11,552 bases of DNA. Origin: an uncultured Kiritimatiellota bacterium (lineage in GTDB: Bacteria; Verrucomicrobiota; Kiritimatiellia; RFP12; UBA1067). Under the pieces are notes generated by a model. It ran no database searches. It was not told the DNA's origin and saw only the letters and a program-made list of their open reading frames with translations. Below, one piece after another: positions 7,277-11,552 of this stretch (position 1 is the stretch's first letter; every line of letters begins with the position of its first letter). The position numbers and the translations under genes were made by a program. Where the stretch lies: positions 1 through 11,552 of the forward strand of contig CAKUCX010000082.1 in the NCBI GenBank assembly GCA_934643865.1, read 5' to 3'.

Positions 7277-8260
7277 TCACTTCCGCGCGGCGGCCAGAGC
7301 TTCCGCGAGCGTGACGGGCGCGCCGCCGCGCTTCGCGGACATCTCCGCCGCCTCCATGAGCGCGAAGATCTCCAGCGTCTCCTCCGGCGGGAACGGCACG
7401 ACGCCCGTGCGGAAGAACGTCACGATCTCCCGCAGCAGCGGCTCGTAGCCGGCGTAGCCGTCGGAGACGACGACCGGGTTCTTCCTGTCCTTCGGCTTCT
7501 CGGGCAGGATGTACCCCGAATACGTCCAGCCGTCGCGCAGGAGGTGGAGCTGCCCCATCCGGCCGTTCGGGTAGGCGATGTTCACGACGTCGTCCGTCGC
7601 GCTGCGGAAGCAGCTCACCTTCTCCGCGCCCGTGCCCATCACCGTCACGTACGGCTCGAAGCCGTGGATGCCGTACCAGCTGTAGTAGTTGTGCGTGCCC
7701 TGCTCCTCCTCGGGCGAGGGTGCCGTCAGCGCGATCGTGCGGATCGGCCCGTACGCGCCCGCGCGCGCGGCCTGGACGGCCTTTCCGTAGCGCAGGGCGG
7801 ACGACGAGAAGTACTTCGCGCCGAGCCGCCGGCCGAGGTCGTAGATCCGCACCGCGTCGCGCAGGTTGTGCGCGAGCGGCTTGTCGATGAAGCAGGGCTT
7901 GCCGGAGGCGAACACCTTCTCGGCCTGCCAGAGATGCTCGCGCCCGTCGTTCGTCTCCAGGCAGATGCAGTCGGCGGACGCGATCAGCGCGTCGATCGTC
8001 GGGACGATCTCGACGCCCATCTCCTTCATCTGCGCGATGTACTTCGGATAGCGGTTCGTCGCGGAGGCGATGTCCTTCGACCCCCACTGGTAGGCGTGCG
8101 TGACGCGGAAGCCCGCGACGGCGGGGTCTTTCGTCACGTTCATGATCTTCGTGAACGCGATCGCATGGCTCGTGTCGAGCCCGATGATGCCGACCTTGGT
8201 CTCCGCCCGCGCGATGACCGCCGCGCCGCAGACGATGATGGACAAGACGATGCGCTTCAT
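7277..8260 (-). CDS. Sec-exported Gfo/Idh/MocA-like protein with GLDTSH motif
   Basis: 327 aa from the ATG at 8260, with AAGGA 8 nt upstream and a Sec signal peptide (MKRIVLSIIVCGAAVIARA/ET, about 19 residues). A longer in-frame reading to 8389 runs through the intergenic palindrome and is rejected. The mature protein opens with a Rossmann-type strand, TKVGIIGLDTSH (21-32). GLDTSH stands where dinucleotide-binding GxGxxG is normally found. The EKP signature is present as D126-K127-P128, followed by SSSALRYGK (152-160) and a family-like alpha/beta C-terminal domain (THNYYSWYGIHGFEPY). The family normally does NAD(P)-dependent sugar oxidation or reduction. The altered loop and Sec rather than Tat export make cofactor use doubtful. 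It might instead bind a sugar or act cofactor-free. It lies 55 bp upstream of the Tat-exported relative and is probably the first gene of the four-gene operon. Confidence 0.85.
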   Translation of the reverse strand: MKRIVLSIIVCGAAVIARAETKVGIIGLDTSHAIAFTKIMNVTKDPAVAGFRVTHAYQWGSKDIASATNRYPKYIAQMKEMGVEIVPTIDALIASADCICLETNDGREHLWQAEKVFASGKPCFIDKPLAHNLRDAVRIYDLGRRLGAKYFSSSALRYGKAVQAARAGAYGPIRTIALTAPSPEEEQGTHNYYSWYGIHGFEPYVTVMGTGAEKVSCFRSATDDVVNIAYPNGRMGQLHLLRDGWTYSGYILPEKPKDRKNPVVVSDGYAGYEPLLREIVTFFRTGVVPFPPEETLEIFALMEAAEMSAKRGGAPVTLAEALAAARK

Positions 8261-8268
8261 GCCGTTTT

Positions 8269-8273
8269 TCCTT
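8269..8273 (-). promoter_or_regulatory. Ribosome binding site (AAGGA) of the Sec-exported Gfo/Idh/MocA-like gene
   Basis: Minus-strand AAGGA lies 8 nt before the ATG at 8260. It supports the start at MKRIVLSIIV and places the duplicated 12-mer just upstream in the leader or promoter region. Confidence 0.65.
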
Positions 8274-8275
8274 AT

Positions 8276-8313
8276 CTGAAATGGTAGACCTGAAATGGTA
8301 GCCAGTGTACCAT
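8276..8313. repeat. Duplicated 12-mer with an inverted half-site (operator-like)
   Basis: On the plus strand CTGAAATGGTAG occurs at 8276-8287 and again, identical, at 8290-8301 (period 14). TACCAT at 8308-8313 is the inverse of the ATGGTA inside each copy, giving ATGGTA-N7-TACCAT. The set ends 15 bp upstream of the ATG at 8260, just before the ribosome binding site. It resembles a regulator binding site or a leader RNA element. I see no clear -35/-10 pair around it. Confidence 0.55.
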
Positions 8314-8354
8314 ATTCCGGCATCGGGCGGGGGCACCGTCCTTTTGCAGAGCCC

Positions 8355-8374
8355 GGTCGCGCGGGAGCGCGACC
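8355..8374. repeat. Perfect 8-bp-stem palindrome after the GH97 gene
   Basis: GGTCGCGC (8355-8362), loop GGGA, GCGCGACC (8367-8374): a perfect 8-bp GC-rich stem beginning 15 bp downstream of the GH97 stop. An alternative stem pairs CGGGAG (8362-8367) with CTCCCG (8375-8380). No T-run follows on either strand, so it is not a standard intrinsic terminator. It could protect the 3' end or be a dispersed palindromic repeat. Confidence 0.5.
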
Positions 8375-8389
8375 CTCCCGATGACGCAC

Positions 8390-10327
8390 TTATTTTCCTT
8401 CCAGCACGGCGACGAAGCCGCCGGACGGGGACATCGGGATCTCCAGGCGGTCGCCCCGGCGAACCTGCCGCGTCTCGCGCACGTAGCCGCGCGGCTTGTC
8501 CGTGGAGGCCGCGTCGTCGCGCCAGAGCGTCAGCGCGAACGCGCGCCCCTCGGGCAGGAAGTCACACGCGAAGGAGGCCGTGCGGGCGGCATCGCCCGCC
8601 ATGCCCGCGAGATACCACGTCCCGCCCCGGCGGCGGGCCAGCACGAGGTGACGCGCCACGGCGGCGTCGAGGACGCGCGTGTCGTCGTAGGTCCACGGCA
8701 GCGCCTTGACGAATTCCATGATCGAGGCGTCCTTCTCCAGTGCCGCGCGCACGTTCCCGCGCATGATGGCCGTGGGGCCGGGATAGCAGAGGAAGAGCGC
8801 GACCTTGTGGGCCTTCGTGCTCATCGCCTTGCCGTCGTGAAAGAGCTGGGGCGTGAAGTCGAACGGGCCGCAGAGGCAGCGCGTGAACGGCAGCGCCACG
8901 TCCTGCCGCACGGGGTGGTTGCCCTCCTCGCCGCCGCCGCCCTCGGTGATCATCACGTTCGGGTAGGTGCGCTCGAAGCCGTCGGGGATCTGCGCGTCGT
9001 GGATGTCGAGCCACAGGCGGTGCTTCGCCGCCGTGGCGGCGAGCGTGCGCATGTACTCCGTCGCGCGCTGGGAGCCGTAGGAGACGAAGCCCGGCTTCAG
9101 CGCGGCGACGCCCCACGCGGCGTAGGTGGCGAAGAGGCGGTCGAGGTCGTGCGCCTCCAGCACCGCGCCGTGGATGTAGAGTCCCAGGCCCATGTCCATC
9201 TTCTTCAGCTCGGCGACGATCTTCGGGATGTCGAGCGCGACGCCGCGCCGCTGGCTGCGGAAGGGCCACTGCGGATGGTAGGGCACGGTGCCCTTCGCGA
9301 CGGCGTAGGGGTCGGCGCGGGTGTTCGCCTCCCAGGTGGCGTCGTGCGCGGCCTCGGGGTTCTTCGCGCGGAACGCCGCGCGGTCCGCGTCGCTCCAGGG
9401 GTATTCGGTGCCGTACCAGCCCCAGTCGATCTGGAAGTAGCGCGCGCCGAACCGCTTCGCGTCGCGCGCGGCGGCGATCACGTCGTCCGTGACGAGTTCG
9501 CAGTTCCCTTGGTCCGAGACGGAGAGGCCCGGCTTGATCCAGGAGGTGTCGGCGAGCGCGCAGGGGTCGTTCAGGTTCTCGATGAAGTACGCCGTCTCGA
9601 TCAGCTTCCCCGCGTCGGCGGCGAGCTGCACCGCGCGCCACGGCGAGACGACCTCCCCGCGCCCCTCCTTCGTCCCCAGCGCGAACACGGGCCGCACCGC
9701 GCCGCCGGACGTCCGCAGGTAGCTGCGCGGATAGTCGCGCACGTTCGCCTCCAGAATGCTCGCGGCCCCCACGCCGGGGATCTCGACCGTGAACGGCATC
9801 CGCCAGGCTTCCCGGTCCTCCAGCGCCTTCAGGTCGTAGGGCTCCGCCGGGAACGTGCTTTCGGTTCCCGGGATGCACCACGCCTTCGCCCCCTCGGCGA
9901 AGCGCCAGCACGTGTACTCGCCCTTGATCTCGCCCGAGCCGTAGACGTTCAGCACGATCTTCGCGCGGACGGCGAAGCCCTCGTCGTAGCACCGCAACTC
10001 CAGCGTCTCATCGGCCTGCACCGCCCCCGGACGCTTCAGGCGCACCGTCTGCTCCACGTAGTTCTCGGGATACTCCGCCTTGAAGCCCCAGACGGGCTTC
10101 CAGGCCCCCTTCACCGTGCGCGTCGCGGTGTCCAGCACCTCCAGCTTCGCACGGTTGAACCCCAGCTCGCTTTCGAACACGCGGCGTCCGTCGTAGGAGA
10201 CGACGGCCACGGGCACGCCCTCGCGCAGGGCGAAGTCGCACGCGACGCGCCCGTTCGGGGAGGTGAACACGGCCGCCGGCAGCGCGCCGGCGGTCAAGAG
10301 GACCAACGTCAACAGGCTTTGCTTCAT
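8390..10327 (-). CDS. GH97-family glycoside hydrolase (alpha-glucosidase/alpha-galactosidase family)
   Basis: 645 aa from the ATG at 10327. A Sec signal peptide follows at once (MKQSLLTLVLLTAGALPAAV). An in-frame reading up to 10465 crosses the promoter and is rejected. The order matches GH97. An N-terminal beta-sandwich (about 21-260) begins with SPNGRVACDF and VSYDGRRVF. A TIM barrel follows with FQIDWGWYG, GLGLYIHG, AALKPGFVSYG, HDAQIPDG (443-450), ERTYPNVMITEG and PFTRCLCGPFDFTP. The C-terminal beta-domain starts near LPWTYDDTRVLDA. GH97 enzymes cleave alpha-galactosides (retaining) or alpha-glucosides (inverting) with a Ca2+ site. E462 and E468 keep the spacing of the Ca2+-ligand and acid glutamates of the inverting enzyme SusB, as I recall that literature (E526, E532). 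D444 aligns with its base E508. The nucleophile Asp of retaining members is replaced (KPGFV). Family membership is secure, mechanism and substrate are not. It has its own promoter and no Shine-Dalgarno sequence. Confidence 0.92.
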   Translation of the reverse strand: MKQSLLTLVLLTAGALPAAVFTSPNGRVACDFALREGVPVAVVSYDGRRVFESELGFNRAKLEVLDTATRTVKGAWKPVWGFKAEYPENYVEQTVRLKRPGAVQADETLELRCYDEGFAVRAKIVLNVYGSGEIKGEYTCWRFAEGAKAWCIPGTESTFPAEPYDLKALEDREAWRMPFTVEIPGVGAASILEANVRDYPRSYLRTSGGAVRPVFALGTKEGRGEVVSPWRAVQLAADAGKLIETAYFIENLNDPCALADTSWIKPGLSVSDQGNCELVTDDVIAAARDAKRFGARYFQIDWGWYGTEYPWSDADRAAFRAKNPEAAHDATWEANTRADPYAVAKGTVPYHPQWPFRSQRRGVALDIPKIVAELKKMDMGLGLYIHGAVLEAHDLDRLFATYAAWGVAALKPGFVSYGSQRATEYMRTLAATAAKHRLWLDIHDAQIPDGFERTYPNVMITEGGGGEEGNHPVRQDVALPFTRCLCGPFDFTPQLFHDGKAMSTKAHKVALFLCYPGPTAIMRGNVRAALEKDASIMEFVKALPWTYDDTRVLDAAVARHLVLARRRGGTWYLAGMAGDAARTASFACDFLPEGRAFALTLWRDDAASTDKPRGYVRETRQVRRGDRLEIPMSPSGGFVAVLEGK

Positions 10328-10333
10328 GGCCGC

Positions 10334-10363
10334 ATTATAGGACATTTCCGGCCGCCCCGTCAA
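10334..10363 (-). promoter_or_regulatory. Near-consensus sigma70-type promoter of the GH97 gene
   Basis: Minus-strand TTGACG (10363-10358), an 18-bp spacer, and a perfect TATAAT (10339-10334). The hexamer is followed by six bases (GCGGCC) and then the ATG at 10327. The predicted +1 therefore coincides with the A of the start codon, pointing to a leaderless mRNA. AT-rich hexamers stand out in this GC-rich DNA. Confidence 0.75.
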
Positions 10364-10443
10364 CCGTTCCGGCCGGACGCGACGGTGCGCGTTCCTCCCA
10401 TTTCGGATCCACATGAACCCTGGCCGACACAAGAGGGTCTTCT

Positions 10444-10497
10444 TCGCCTCCGCACGCCGCGTCAACCGGACGGAGGCGAGGAGACGCGCCCGTCCGG
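10444..10497. terminator. Overlapping, mutually exclusive hairpins after the LamG gene
   Basis: Stem 1 pairs CCGGACGG (10466-10473) with CCGTCCGG (10490-10497), 8 bp perfect. Stem 2 pairs TCGCCTCCG (10444-10452) with CGGAGGCGA (10471-10479), 9 bp perfect. They share 10471-10473, so only one can form fully. They start 5 bp after the LamG stop on the transcribed strand. No T-run follows, so a terminator role is only a possibility. The rest of the 175-bp gap, 10364-10443, shows nothing else I can name. Confidence 0.4.
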
Positions 10498-10502
10498 GGC
10501 GG

Positions 10503-11552
10503 CTAGCGGACGATCAGCATCGTGCCGACGGCCGTGCGAACCGAGAGAACCCCGTTGTCGACCTTGACCTGCGCCCCCCTGTGGCCGGCCACGCGCCATG
10601 TCGCGTGCGCGATGTCGAAGGAGGCGGCCGCGCAGACGGGCGTCCAAGTCGGCAGCGGGTACGGCGCCTCGCGAACTTCGATGTTCACTTCCCCGGCCGC
10701 GACCAGCCTGTCCACGCGCCCCGTCACCGCCCTGGACACACGCAGCGTGCCCCCGTCCGCAAACACAAGCGTGCCCTTCACCGTGCCGGCAAGTTCAAAC
10801 GCCACCCCCGTGCCGACGGTGTAGGGCGCCGTGTCGGTCGACGGCAGAAGGAGCGCGGCCCCCGCCGCCACAAACACGTTCGTCGCGCCGAGGCCGGCGC
10901 CCGGCGTCGGCGCCGTCGCATAGGCGTCCTCGTCGTAGAGGCGGATGCCGTACTTCGCGGCAAGCGACCGCGAGACGGACACCATCTGGTCGTAGGTGAG
11001 GCCCTTCTCCGTGCCGTACCAGGCGAATTCGGCGAGGTCGCCCGTGAAGAAGCCCGTCGTCCCGTAGAGGCGGCCGAAGTTGAGGTTCATGTCCGCGTTC
11101 TTGTTGAGTTCGGGGTTGGGCCCGCCGACGACGGCGTTCAGCACCCCGTCCACCATCAGCAGGCGCTGCGCCTGTCCGTTGTGGCGACCGTCGCTGTCGC
11201 AGCAGAACACCACGACGTGCGGCAGCCCGTCGTCGAGGCGGAGCGGACGGCGGTCGTCCACCAGCATGCCCGCCGTGTTGGCCGTGAGCTGGCCGTTCGT
11301 GACGATGTTCACCGAGAAGCCGTTGTTGGACATGCCCGCGTCGTTCTCGCAGGAGACGAGCCCCAGGCCGTCGTCGCGGCTTCCGTGCCCAAGCCCGCTC
11401 TTCGTCGCCCGAAACACGAATGCGCAGCTCCAGTTGTTCCAGTCCGGCCGCGTCATCTGCGAAAACGGCAGGGCGAGCGCCGTCTGGTCCGCGCCCGTGA
11501 AGCGCACGCCCGCATGCGCGCCGAACGCCCGGGCGGCAAAGGCCGGGGCCTG
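10503..11552 (-). CDS. LamG/ConA-like domain secreted protein, N-terminus beyond the window
   Basis: Open from the right edge to the TAG at 10505-10503, 349 residues visible. A GTG near 11507 is internal, because the frame stays open upstream of it to the edge (QAPAFAARAFGAHAG before VRFTGADQ). The first 220 or so visible residues look like a LamG/concanavalin-A-like jelly roll: FSQMTRPDWNNWS, LDDGLPHVVVF, LLMVDGVLN, FFTGDLAEFAWYG and the closing helix SRSLAAKYGIRLYD typical of such domains. The rest is short beta-strand repeat sequence (GTVKGTLVFADGGTLRVS) ending in VGTMLIVR. LamG domains usually bind glycans or proteins outside the cell, so a substrate-binding or surface role is likely. No catalytic motif is visible. 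It precedes the GH97 gene by 175 bp. Its C-terminal tail aligns without gaps to that of the 1204-aa protein. Confidence 0.82.
   Translation of the reverse strand, partial: QAPAFAARAFGAHAGVRFTGADQTALALPFSQMTRPDWNNWSCAFVFRATKSGLGHGSRDDGLGLVSCENDAGMSNNGFSVNIVTNGQLTANTAGMLVDDRRPLRLDDGLPHVVVFCCDSDGRHNGQAQRLLMVDGVLNAVVGGPNPELNKNADMNLNFGRLYGTTGFFTGDLAEFAWYGTEKGLTYDQMVSVSRSLAAKYGIRLYDEDAYATAPTPGAGLGATNVFVAAGAALLLPSTDTAPYTVGTGVAFELAGTVKGTLVFADGGTLRVSRAVTGRVDRLVAAGEVNIEVREAPYPLPTWTPVCAAASFDIAHATWRVAGHRGAQVKVDNGVLSVRTAVGTMLIVR

Noticed and set aside
8261..8389. Longer N-terminus for the Sec-exported Gfo/Idh/MocA-like protein
   Set aside because: It would cross the palindrome and duplicated 12-mer. The ATG at 8260 has a well-spaced AAGGA and starts a signal peptide.
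10328..10465. Longer N-terminus for the GH97 protein
   Set aside because: It would add 46 charged residues before the signal peptide and run through the promoter hexamers.
8381..10567. Very long plus-strand open frame opposite the GH97 gene
   Set aside because: Rich in Arg, Ala, Val and His with no recognisable domain. It is the antisense shadow of a GC-rich gene whose minus-strand product matches GH97 end to end.

Overview
The window is a GC-rich stretch (roughly two thirds G+C by eye) in which every gene I can support lies on the minus strand. It reads as part of a carbohydrate-degradation locus of a Gram-negative bacterium. All genes with a visible start encode exported proteins (four Sec-type signals, one Tat-type). 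The mix is a GH97 enzyme, a GH20-like enzyme, exported Gfo/Idh/MocA-family proteins and very large beta-strand-repeat or LamG proteins without a beta-barrel. It best fits the PVC superphylum, most likely Kiritimatiellota/Verrucomicrobiota. That placement is inferred from gene content; no rRNA or marker gene is present.

Layout in transcription order (high to low coordinates): (1) the 3' part of a LamG/ConA-like secreted protein (11552-10503); (2) a 175-bp gap with two mutually exclusive hairpins and a near-consensus sigma70-type promoter; (3) a complete GH97-family glycoside hydrolase, 645 aa (10327-8390), whose ATG sits exactly where transcription should start; (4) a 129-bp gap with a strong palindrome and a duplicated 12-mer; (5) a Sec-exported Gfo/Idh/MocA-like protein, 327 aa (8260-7277); (6) a Tat-exported Gfo/Idh/MocA oxidoreductase, 470 aa (7221-5809); (7) a 1204-aa beta-strand-repeat surface protein (5771-2157); (8) a GH20-like hydrolase running off the left edge (2148-1, 716 codons visible). 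Gaps between genes 5 to 8 are 55, 37 and 8 bp, so these four are probably one operon.

Working model (inference): large beta-rich proteins bind or display glycan at the surface. The GH97 and GH20-like enzymes cleave alpha-linked and amino-sugar-type glycosides. The two exported Gfo/Idh/MocA proteins modify or recognise sugars in the periplasm.

Points most worth a second look: the LamG protein and the 1204-aa protein, otherwise dissimilar, end in gaplessly alignable 18-residue tails (G-[LV]-x7-G-x-[IM]-[ML]-[VI]-[IV]-R-stop), which could be a sorting or anchoring signal. The GH97 gene appears to give a leaderless mRNA. The GH97 active site matches neither the classical retaining nor the inverting pattern. 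The Sec-exported Gfo/Idh/MocA protein has GLDTSH where a dinucleotide-binding GxGxxG is expected.
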